From Siphonodentalium dalli (taxonomy: Eukaryota; Mollusca; Scaphopoda; Gadilida; Siphonodentaliidae): DNA of 64,000 nt. The notes beneath the pieces are model-generated. The model was given only the letters and a program-made list of their open reading frames with translations. It did not search any database and was not told the origin of the DNA. Where the stretch lies: positions 127,695,030-127,759,029 of the forward strand of contig CP136067.1 of assembly GCA_032622095.1 (NCBI GenBank), in the 5' to 3' direction. Both the position numbers and the translations under genes were made by a program. This document shows, piece by piece, positions 44,498 to 54,527 of this stretch (position 1 is the first letter of the stretch; each line of letters starts with the position of its first letter).

Positions 44498-44735
44498 CTA
44501 TGGCTGCGGACACACGTACCACAGTAGCGATGGCATAGTAGGTGTGACAATTAATTATGGTGGAGTTTGGTGACAATTGGTCATCATGATTTATATGTCA
44601 TAGCGAACCATGCTGCCCGCTGCACATTCACACAGTGAGTCGACTGACCAATTAACCCATTGCGTTTCACCAAGGTTGATCTCTACTCATTACGTTTTGC
44701 TACATTGTATTCTCTACGACACATAACGAACCCAG

Positions 44736-46665
44736 GGGCCTGTTTCATGAAGCAATGTCATAAGATTATCTTAAGATGGACTTAATCTAAGATCTAAGGT
44801 GGATCTTATGATGTAACTTTTCCGTTTCAAGAACGCGTTTCACAAAACAAGATTAAGTCCTACTTAAGTAGTAATTTAAGTTCGCGCGCTTTTAGACTGG
44901 CTCTCGACAATTTATTACAGCTATGTACAGAAAATGTTGGTTCTGTGTGTGTTATATGCCTAGGTACAGTGTCTGGTGACATATACTAGGGCGTGTCTAA
45001 GAATAATTATGATATTTTAATGCAAGGGCGATAATCAATATAATGACTGGTGCATACTTAACTGCACGAGCGCGCTTTTTAACTGTGTTTTCGCGTCAGA
45101 CCCCATCCACACATAGCTGCATGCTTCCAATGCCTATTTTATACAAACGTATCGAGCTCAAATATATTATTTCAGTTATTAAAGGGACGTATACATCCTA
45201 ACTCAGAATGTGAACCTTCACACATTTTACATGCCATTAAGGCGACGCGAGACATATGTTCGCTCCTTTCAATGATGATATTAGGTTCTAATACATTATA
45301 CGTCTTTGAAGCATCTATAATACCAGGAAACCGAATATGTCGCCACGACGGCATACACATACAATACACTACAATGGAAGCACTGAGCTAAACGCTCTTT
45401 ATTGATTGCCAACATTCATGGAATACTAACACAAAACGCTCTTTATTTATATTGCTATAATGTGAATAGGACTTCATATCGTGCTCCAAATAGACTTATT
45501 TCCAATCTGAGACATACTTGTAGAAGCCATATATAAATGATGTTAGTGCCATTTGCTCTGGTTCTGTTGACAAATGTGCTAAACGCCTGTTATAATTAAC
45601 AAACTGCGTATGAACTTCGAAAGTACGTTACGTTGAACGACATTCTGCATATATGTTTTAATAAAAACCAAATCAACGACTTCTAATAAAGAGCGTTTAT
45701 AATTAACAACACGTGAACAGACGGCCGGTTCACATGCCCCTGGGGAAAATTACTAAATACCAATATAGACTATACCACTGGTATAGTCTATTTTGGTATT
45801 TTAGTAATTCCCCCAGGGGTCTGTGGGCCAGTTCACATTGATATTATATGTTCTTTCGCGGATCCCGATGTGCCCGCGCGGTCCGTATACTATATACATG
45901 CTATATATCTTTTTATTTCATAGTTAATAGATTATGATAATATACATAATCATAATAAAATAACACATATTATGTATTATTATCTTGTTGATATATATAC
46001 GGGGTACATATACAATACATTTTTACAATCAAATTATAACATAATAATATAGAAAGGAAAGTAAATAATAATAATAATAGCTGACATAAGCATTTATAAA
46101 AAAAAACTGAGTATAAATCATTCACTATTATCCTCGATGTGAAAATGTTTGGACTAATTGTCTCAACATGATTATTGTCTACAGTGCGATTGGGTGATTT
46201 GAATAGCAAATGATATTCAACTCTATGTAAATATATTCTTTTTGTTACAGCAATTAGAAATGTATGTATAGTCCGGTCTTGGCGGTTTACAGTTAGTAGC
46301 GGACACCCCGCCAATCTTGCAACCACTGGCCACGTCACTGCTATAGCTTACCAGTTGGTTATTAATTACTACCATTTCTGAAACACCCCTCCGTACTAGC
46401 AAGGTGTTATTCAGTTAAATGTGTTTATAATAATATATACATGAACTAGATCCCATCCACATTTCGGACCAACTGCGGATCACAACGTAGGTCTTAACTT
46501 TAAGATTATCTTATGACACCTCACACCAGTCTTAAAGTTAAGACCAAAGTTAAGACCATCTTAGGTTAAGACTTTGTTCGTGAAACGCACTTGTGACTGA
46601 AGTTTGAACTTATGCCCATCTTAAGTCCCAATTATGTCATAAGTTGCCTTCATGAAACAGGGCCC
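44736..46665. mobile_element. Inner inverted-repeat element rich in CTTAAG, nested in the outer one
   Basis: Both ends begin GGG(C)CCTGTTTCATGAAG and continue for about 150 bp with many copies of TTAAG, CTTAAG and ATCTTA in both orientations, plus a GCGTTTCAC block. Arms are diverged. The roughly 1.6-kb centre is AT-rich and includes the hairpin at 45724-45837 and repeats of AACGCTCTTTAT. No protein is seen. Confidence 0.65.
45724..45837. repeat. Long hairpin, 114 bp
   Basis: The arms pair from GGCC(GG/AG)TTCACA outward to an inner stem CAATATAGACTATACCA / TGGTATAGTCTATTTTG. A CCCCTGGGG block lies in each arm. It sits inside the inner inverted-repeat element. Confidence 0.8.
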
Positions 46666-47535
46666 AGGCCCACAAGGGCCAACAACGTATCATCATTCGA
46701 CCGTGCATGAAAACGCGACATAAGAATTACATATAACTGATCGCAATGTTTGACTCACTTATATGCTGAGAAATTACACGGGCGATTTGTTCTTAGTAAG
46801 AACAATCATGACTATTACCACTACAGAAAGGTGGTATTCATTAAGTTATCAAGTGGACTTGTGTGTTAGCATTAAACACATAGCACTGCGTGTTGAGTAA
46901 AGATCAACAGCGACAAGACGTTCGGTTAGATAAATCATTGAGATTGGAAAAGACTCATTGTGTGAATGTGCAGCGGGCGACATGGCTCGCTATGGCATAT
47001 AAATTATGATGACCAATTGTCACTAAACTCCACCATAATTAAGTGTCACACCTACTATGCCATCGCTACTGTGGTACGTGTGTCCGCAGCCCATAGAAAC
47101 CAAGAACAACATTTGAGAACAGTATCTCTTTAAATGAAATAAGCTTGTTAGTGTTGAAAACCAATTAGATCTGGCGACTGTCCATTTATTGCAAAGTTGT
47201 CATGGGTGCATTTTGGCTGCGCATTAGGATTGCGATCCCAAAGTTTCAACGAAAACAGAGAAATAGTGGATTGGGCACTGCACATGTCAAATTCAACTAT
47301 AATAGATATACATAAGACTATTAATTGAAATTCAAGATGAGCCTGACCTGTTCCTAGCTCTCCTTTGGGATCTTCCTATTACATATTTGTTTCAGTACCT
47401 CCATTTCTGAAGAGGAGTATTTACAGCAAAGTTATTTACAATTTTTAACATGTATATGACAACTGTAAAACGTATATTATATAATTAAGACTTATGTGAC
47501 AGCGTGTGTAAAAGTTAGAATGCAGAATGGGCATG

Positions 47536-47871
47536 TCACAGTATAAGATGGCGTGTGCATGGGTTCAACCGCGGCTGTTTGTCATAGGTTTTCCTCTTAA
47601 TCAGGGAGCATGGGGCAAGAAGATACGTTGCAGAGAACAGAATTATTGCGTGCTTATTATCGAGTAGATTCTGGGTCTGTGTTGGAATGTCCCCTCCCAT
47701 AATCAGTGCTTGAATGTCTTCGTCGCACAAGGAATCGTGCATGAATGAGAACACAGAGACTCCAAAGTGGTTGAGAATTCTCTCCCAGCAGCTATTTCGT
47801 AGCGATATAGAATAACACCAGAAGAGCAGTACCTTATTGCATGGAGAAGTTCTTGATATATTGCTTACCAT
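47536..47871 (-). pseudogene. Possible LINE C-terminal relic
   Basis: The minus-strand frame contains WERILNHFGVSVFSF and IQALIMGGDIPT. This is faintly like the region after the zinc-finger in some LINE ORF2 C-termini (W-x-x-I-L ... L-x-G-G). There is no diagnostic motif, so this is a weak call; a chance open frame is equally likely. Confidence 0.2.
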
Positions 47872-48361
47872 ATGCGTAGCATGTCAGATTGTCGATGTAA
47901 GTAGTCTTATTGAGTAGCAGGGCGAGATTCCGAAGTTGAACTGAACGGCTGGGTTACTGTCTGAGTAGTGCCCATATCGACCAGGGGGTGCTGGGATCGG
48001 AATGAAACCGATAAAGAGTAAACTCATCGGAAAACAAATATCGAGAGACTCACCTATCATCCATTTTTCGCCTTTCCGCATCAAAAACTTAGTTTTTGAA
48101 AAAAATCAGAATAGAGTTGGGTCATGATCGGTAAATAGTCGGAATGAAATCGCTAATGATTCCAAAGTGGTGAGCCCGCTGAACCCCAGTTGATGCAACT
48201 GGCAAACGTGTGCAGATACAGTACTGCCAGAAACACGAAACGGGTTACTCCCCTTTGCATAGATCACACATCAACGCTTATTGGGAATCGAACCAGCTCC
48301 GCCATCGCGACAGAGCCAACGAGGCCCGCCAGATTCTGTATGTATGTACATTTAATTTCAG

Positions 48362-48487
48362 GCAGAGCATGTGGGTACTACATTGGATGTTACCAAGACC
48401 ACGCCACAGTAAGAGATCTACCTTATGGAGATGTAGCAGATTCAGCCATGACCCCAGAATGGTGCATTGATTTTTGTTTTGAGAGAG
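48362..48487 (+). CDS. WSC-domain exon, N-terminal half
   Basis: The 126-bp exon is bounded by acceptor TTTAATTTCAG (to 48361) and donor GAGAG|GTATGC (48488 on), phase 1 at both ends. It translates to a segment containing CGYYIGCYQDHATVRDLPYG and MTPEWCIDFCFERG: the first half of a WSC domain with its first three conserved cysteines (GCY, EWC, DFC) and an extra Cys before them. WSC domains are carbohydrate-binding modules of extracellular proteins. The second half is at 60560-60726 in matching phase. Symmetric phase-1 boundaries are typical of shuffled extracellular modules. No upstream exon was found. The domain call is strong; the full protein is unknown. Confidence 0.85.
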
Positions 48488-48510
48488 GTATGCTATACGA
48501 TTATTTATTC

Positions 48511-49346
48511 CACACCCATTGACGTGAGGCACATGTATTCAACGGAATCCTAGTCATTGAATACATAGTAGTGTATACCTCTAGTGGAATACAAGCCGGA
48601 ACTATTCTTGTTGACGTTGTCGCCAATAAAGATGACGTACGTTACGTCGATCACCCGCTTCCGGTGACCCCACCCCCCCATAATTACTGGTTAAATCACA
48701 ATAAAGGTAGCTATAATAACAATGGAGGTGACATTCATGGATTGAACTTATTTGACTGAACGGTGTAGAATAAATACAGAACACAACTTGCATCATAATC
48801 TCGAATCTTTTATCGAACTCGTTGCGGACGGCGCAAAGTTATATTTCGCTCGAGCTACGCTCTCGCGAAATATATATCATTGCGCTATCCGCAACTCATT
48901 CGATAAATAGACAGAACACAACGCGCATCTTAATCGAGAATCTTTTATCGAATGAGTTGCGGATGGCGCAAGGATATATTTCGCGAGAGCATAGCTCGAG
49001 CGAAATATAACTTTGCGCCGTCCGCAACGAGTTCGATAAAAGATTCGAGATTATGATGCAAGTTGTGTTCTGTATTTATTCTACACCGTTCAGTCAGATA
49101 AGTTCAATCCATGAATGTCACATAAATTGTTACTATAGCTACCTTTATTGTGATCTAAGTCTGACAAATAACCAGTAATTATGGGGGGATCACCGGAAGC
49201 GGATGGTCGACTTAATGTACGTCATCTTTCTTGGCGACAACGTCAACAAGAATAGTTCCGGCTTGTATTCCACTAGAGGTATACACATATATGTATTTAA
49301 TAGCTGCGATTCCGTTGAATACGCTTGCCTCGCGTCAATGGGTGTG
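48511..49346. repeat. 835-bp palindrome with smaller palindromes inside its arms
   Basis: The left arm (from CACACCCATTGACG at 48511) and right arm (ending CAATGGGTGTG at 49346) are reverse complements over about 390 bp each, with small indels. Inside each arm is a second inverted repeat. It opens with CAGAACACAAC and has the stem GTTGCGGA(C/T)GGCGCAA; its apex reads GAGCTACGCTC. The palindrome starts 23 bp after the WSC exon donor, within the intron. Open frames within it are by-products. Confidence 0.9.
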
Positions 49347-49767
49347 AGTCACATGTATTCAACGGAATCCCAGCCATTGAATACATATTAGTGTATACCT
49401 CTAGTGGAATACAATCCGGAACTATTCTTGTTGACGTTGTCGCCAATAAAGATGACGTACATTACGTCGATCATCCACTTCCGGTCATCCCCCCATAATT
49501 ACTGGTTATTTGTCAGACTTAAATCACAATAAAGGTAGCAATAGTAACAATGAAGGTGACATTCATGGATTGAACTTATCTGACTGAACGGTTTTGAATA
49601 AATACAGAACACAACTTGCATCATAATCTCGAATCTTTTATCGAACTCGTTGCGGACGGCGAAAAGTTATATTTCGCTCGAGCTACGCTCTCGCGAAATA
49701 TATCCTTGCGCCATTCGCAACTCATTCGATAAAAGAGTCTCGATTAAGATGCGCGTTGTGTTCTGTC
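49347..49767 (+). repeat. Third copy of the palindrome arm, direct orientation
   Basis: The segment repeats the left arm of 48511-48900 in the same order (TGTATTCAACGGAATCC, GTGTATACCTCTAGTGGAAT, GCTCGAGCTACGCTCTCG). It includes a 3' piece, GATTAAGATGCGCGTTGTGT, that occurs once at the centre of the palindrome. The arrangement is therefore arm, inverted arm, arm. It ends at 49767 against an inverted RTE-like fragment. Confidence 0.85.
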
Positions 49768-49925
49768 TATGTATCTTGCCCCGGATACGAATTTTATCGG
49801 GTCGCCGAGCCCGTGCGACGCCAGCTTCGCGCATGCGCAGACCAGATCTCGGAAACGGGTAGAGCTATCGACTTGAAATTTGGTTTTTGAATAGCCCGGA
49901 CAACGTCGGGCTCATCGGCTAGTAC
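49768..49925 (-). mobile_element. Inverted single-unit fragment of the 2.7-4.9 kb RTE-like repeat
   Basis: The reverse complement starts with ACTAGCCGATGAGCCCGACG and the GTTGTCCGGGC head, then one type A unit through GATACGAATTTTATCGGG on the plus strand. This shows the family is dispersed and not only a local satellite. Confidence 0.85.
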
Positions 49926-50003
49926 AATATATAACGATTTTAACAGTCCTGGAAATGAATACACCACCCTTGGTTAAATCTCGTAAAAAATGCTCTTTAT
50001 GAA

Positions 50004-50526
50004 ATGGGCCGTATGCATGTCTGGCTTTATCATAATATAGTCAGCCCCAACTGGTTTCGAGAAACGACAAAAACAGGACTCAAAGATATGTATGTAAACC
50101 ACTGGCGAAGAACGATGGCATCATCCAATAAATATCTATTTTACGGAGAAATTAAAGAGGTATTTGAAACTGAGACTTACATTTGCAAGCTTACGACATG
50201 CAGCAGAGGCACAAACTATAATGCGCTTCAGAACGCGTATTCATTACTTGGCGATCGAAACTAAATCATGGAGTAACATCGAAATTCCAATTAGAGTCCG
50301 ACTACGTACACTTTGCAACGAACAAGTGGGAGATGAATCCCATACATTACTAGTTTGTCCGGTTCTTCAACATGTGCGCGAACAAAATCATAGCCAAATT
50401 CTACTATACAAGGCCGATGCACATAAGGCATCTTTACTGTTAAGAAATAAGAAATATCAAGTGTTACATAACGTATATCAATTTATCGTTCCAATGAACA
50501 TAGCTATCCAGCAACAGGCCACGTAA
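50004..50526 (+). pseudogene. LINE C-terminal CCHC-tail fragment with frameshift and lost Cys
   Basis: A first frame (to about 50180) has LKDMYVNHWRRTMASS and an acidic helix comparable to the segment before the tail in the 54 kb LINE. A second frame (50164-50526) has MRFRTRIHYLAIE and LRTLCNEQVGDESHTLLVC. The zinc-knuckle spacing is kept (x-x2-Cys-x8-His-x4-Cys), but the first Cys is Arg. It is therefore a dead copy in the WSC intron. A C run at 50536-50547 follows. Confidence 0.7.
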
Positions 50527-53500
50527 CTGTGGACCTACCCCCCCCCCCGTCAGACAGTGGTGTATATCATGCACCATGTATTAACTGTCTCTAGCGCGAG
50601 ACAAAATCTAAACCGTTCTGTATAAAACACAGAACAATCCCCTCCTTTTTCTTATTTAAACTAATTTGGAACGAGCGTCACTCCCCTAATTGGTTCGATT
50701 AAGTAATGCATTCCTTTTCTTAGATTTGCAGAGCACACCTTAATGTCGGACGAATAAGGAGTCCACGGTGTGTAGGAGGAGCGATAACTCTATAGATTGC
50801 ATAACAAAATATTTTAAAGGGACCGGAGGCATTCGCAGTGGATGTGCAAACAAACATATATAGAAGTCTATGAGCGCATCGGCACTGAACTGTAGAGCAT
50901 GTAGAGTTATTTGGTTAAATTGCTGATGTCTGGTGTTACATGTATACTTGGTGATACTTGTCTCACATACTTTTATAAACTTTTATAAACTTTATTTTAT
51001 TTCGTTTGAACCCACGTCGAATGGCCTGGTATCCCTTTAACTAAATTTAATTTATATGGTGATAACTCGCTCATCGATTAAAGCCACATGGCGGTTTGCG
51101 CTCCAAAATACACAAAATATTATTTGCTTTTGAAATTTTCCCGGTATAAAAATAGGTAGATAAATACCCAAACTACCTTTCTACGAACAATATATGTCCC
51201 ATATGTCAATCAAGTCATGAAAATTACAACAAAATCGTACTGTTTGGGTGCCGAACATTTTTTTCCAACCTGCCATTTTGGATGATGCATTTAACCACCG
51301 ACAACAGCCGAGGATTTCCGGGTGTATTCGCAAATAAGCTTCCCCAGAGTCTTATAATTTCCGGTATGCGATAAAGGGGTTTCAATTTGATCGTATGCGT
51401 CCCTGTGAGAAAAATGGTCTCTGTTGACAAGCATTTAATGATAGGACGGTCATCCTGAATTTATCCGAGACGTCGCGATGGTGTGATTGGGGGAGGGGGT
51501 TCAGAAAGGAACATAATATTACTTATACATGTATAATAAGTAATTATGTTGAGATGCATTTGTATTTAAATTTCAATCCAACATCATTATCATTATCATG
51601 ATTTGCAGTATATGCTGAATATATTTCTTATAGAATATAGGAATGGGTCGCCAAGTATTAGATCATGTCATGCATTTATACTCTGGCTACCGTAGAGATC
51701 ATATTCAAACCAGTTAAAAATATGGGAACGTTTTAATGTTCTGACTGAGAACTTTATAGCATTGAAAAAACAACTCAGTGACTATATATATATTTATTTA
51801 TTACTTGTGCCTTCATAATATATTTCACAATAGGGGGTGTCACACTCCAGATTGCATGATTTGTCTGTGACTTTTGTGAGTCGACATCGACTCAACAAAG
51901 TGACATATTTCATGCAACATCGAGCTGGGATCTTCGTGAACTACGTACACAGTGGAATACAGTATTTACCGAGGAACGACATTAACTAAGAATATATTAG
52001 CTGCACTGTTTTTTTTAATTGTTTATAACTTCCATATCTGAACATGAAAAATTTCACATTATTTGAACTGTGTAGAATTATCTCTACGGGCGTATATAGT
52101 CAGGGTAGAGATCATGATATGATCTAGCCAAGTATATATTCATATAGTTTTTCATAATTGACGTAGATCCGTCCACTGCATGTGTAATTGTGTATATGTT
52201 GAAATCAACTGGAAACAAGATAGACACGCGGAGAGAGTGTGTACACACGCACGTGACATTGAACCGGTGCTAATTATCTACTTGGATGAACGGTTTTGAC
52301 TATATCTTTTTTTTAACACACGGGAAAATTAGATATCATATGAAAGTAGATGTGAGCTGAGAGTTATTAGATATCGATTTTTAATTTTTTTTATTTTTCA
52401 CCACCTGCATGGGTAGGTACTCAAGCCGATCAGACGCTCCTATATTACTATTTCTTTGGTTTCGGGGGTAAAAATATTTGATTCGAGTCGAGGAACCCAC
52501 CCATCAAAGCTCAGAGTGATCGATTTTTGAAGTTTGTTATTTCTCGAGATGTGTAATAATAAGTGGTCAAATGGAGGGTCTCGGAAAAAATTGCGGATGA
52601 AGATGGATAACTCTAAAATCAAGTGATACTTTAGTGATAATACGGCCATATTTTGTTGAACAAAATAGTGATAAATAACATGTTTTGGGAAATTTGATAC
52701 CATAGTTTACAGTTGGTTAGCATTATTTTGTTGTAATAAATCGATTCTGATAACTAAAGCGTATTTTGAAGAAATGTTGTTGTTGTATCTTGGTGGTATG
52801 GGGACCGTCTGATCGAATTGAGTACCTTTAAAAAGAACTGCGGAATTGAACTAACTGCAGTTCATCGACCAAATATATATATAGTGCCACTCTCAACTGA
52901 AAATTATTGACTATACAAAATTGCCATTAGAGTACATTTGAGAAAAATGAATGTGTTCCAAGGATCAATGTAAATGACTAAAATTCATTTTGACATTGTG
53001 TAACAAACTGGAAAACCGTTCTATCATTACATCCTTGTCAACAGAGGCTATTATTCTCGCATGGACAAATAAGATCCAACGGAAACACATTATCGCGTAC
53101 CGATATGGGGAACCTTGGAAAATAAAATACGTCACAAACATGGCGGTATCGAGAATGCACTTATTTCCGAAAACACACGAGCGCTGCCGGCATTACTCGG
53201 AAGGTCGGCTGGTTAGAAAAATTTAACAGGAACAGAGAAACGATATCAAATTTACTAAAAATATAACTAACAAAACGCGTTTTTTAGCGCTATATCGACG
53301 AATTAGCTCGGGAATAGTTTGCATATGCATGTTTTGAGACCCCTTTTCTCGAATTACGTATACATAAATTTTAGGGCTCGAATGTCCGTTTAATCAAGTC
53401 AATTGCATGAAATGCCCCTTTTCGATCTGAAACATACCGTATACATCAGTGAGAGTGACCCCTACCGAATTCGTTTTCACCCGCGGTAAATATTTTATTG

Positions 53501-53570
53501 TGAAAACTGAATTATAGCGATTTTACGTGTGTGCGATTATATATTGATGAATTTACTCTAATACTGTGGT
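50527..53570. other. Intronic DNA without a recognisable gene
   Basis: This is AT-rich sequence inside the proposed WSC intron. Open frames are short and unrecognised. TATATA runs occur near 51783 and 52876. Confidence 0.4.
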
Positions 53571-53593
53571 CTCTCTCTCTCTCTCTCTCCCTC
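53571..53593. repeat. CT microsatellite
   Basis: A run of CT dinucleotides ends in CCCTC. It lies just upstream of the foldback element copy. Confidence 0.9.
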
Positions 53594-53620
53594 ACTTTGT
53601 TCTCTTTAAAACAACATATA

Positions 53621-54066
53621 TGACCCGCCATATTAAATCCAGTCGGAATCGGGATTTTTTTTACCCTGTGCCAATGCATTCTCTTATATATGCGAGTCGA
53701 CCATAGGTCGCCTCGCATAGATAAGAGAATGCATTGGCCTAACAATTTTTTACAATTTTAATAATTTTTTCTTGTATTCTTTAACAATTTTATAATTTCA
53801 CCCATACAGAGCCCCAGACAAACATGAGCAGACGACACTCTTCTATATGCTTCTATATATGTGTGGGGCTCCCTGCAGGGTAATGGATGTTTTTTTATTT
53901 TATGTCCTAAAAATTGTCAGAAACATTTATTGAAAACAAATTGTTAGGCCAATGCATTCTCTTATATATGCGAGGCGACCTATGGTCGAATCGCATATAT
54001 AAGAGAATGCATTGGCACAGGGTAAAAAAATCCCGACTTCCGACTGGATTTGATATGGCGGGTCAC
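53621..54066. mobile_element. Foldback element with hairpins inside each arm, copy 2 (opposite orientation)
   Basis: The copy matches 30078-30541 in reverse orientation at well over 90 percent identity. It has the same outer ends (TGACCCGCCATAT / GGCGGGTCAC), the same internal hairpins and the same CCCTGCAGGG centre. It is 18 bp shorter. It lies in the WSC intron, in TATA-rich flanks. Confidence 0.9.
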
Positions 54067-54527
54067 ATATATTAGTATAAAACGATGGAGACGGAAAATA
54101 ATTTATCTGAAGTTTTCCCATTACACCATAAATTGTATTGATATTATGATTATACTAGCAATATGTGTTGCACATATCCAATAATAAAGTGGATCAATAT
54201 GCTTTTTATTGGAAATGATCAATAATAACTCTGTCGTGATGGAATGAATATTGTTCTTCTCTTAATTTCATTGTTTCATTACTTGTAAGTCGAAGTTATA
54301 TAATAATACTTAAAGGAGAGATAATCCACTTTGTATTGTAACAATTGTTATCCATATGAATATGTATATACACGTGAATATGTATCTATTATCTATTTCA
54401 ATGTATACCCCGCCGTTTATATTTTGCATTGTATCTCAATCATTAGGCTGGTCGATAAAAGGTGTGACCTGATTTCTGCACTGAGCAATACTCAGTACTA
54501 ACTGTCCCGTACAGCAATGAATATACC
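54067..54527. other. Sequence upstream of the LINE frame, possibly its 5' part
   Basis: No ORF1-like protein is visible. It is not possible to say whether the LINE is full length at its 5' end or truncated here. Confidence 0.35.

Larger units (their letters stand above)
44498..47096. mobile_element. Outer inverted-repeat element, about 145-bp arms, 2.6 kb
   Basis: Arm 44498-44640 is the reverse complement of 46952-47096 at about 90 percent identity (outer end CTATGG(G)CTGCGGACACACG, inner end CACATTCACACA). The structure encloses a second inverted-repeat element (44736-46665). There is no coding capacity, and target duplications are not clear. Confidence 0.8.

Noticed and set aside
45172-45369. 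Possible Cys-containing domain exon on the minus strand
   Set aside because: A faint resemblance to a PAN module (ACKMCEGS), but too short, inside a mobile element and without splice sites.
48190-48361. Extending the WSC exon upstream as one open frame
   Set aside because: A good acceptor (TTTAATTTCAG) ends at 48361, and the upstream translation has no domain character.
48511-49767. Helitron or oyster Pearl-type element
   Set aside because: Helitrons lack long terminal inverted repeats. No terminal TC...CTRR signature was identified, and the structure is a large palindrome.
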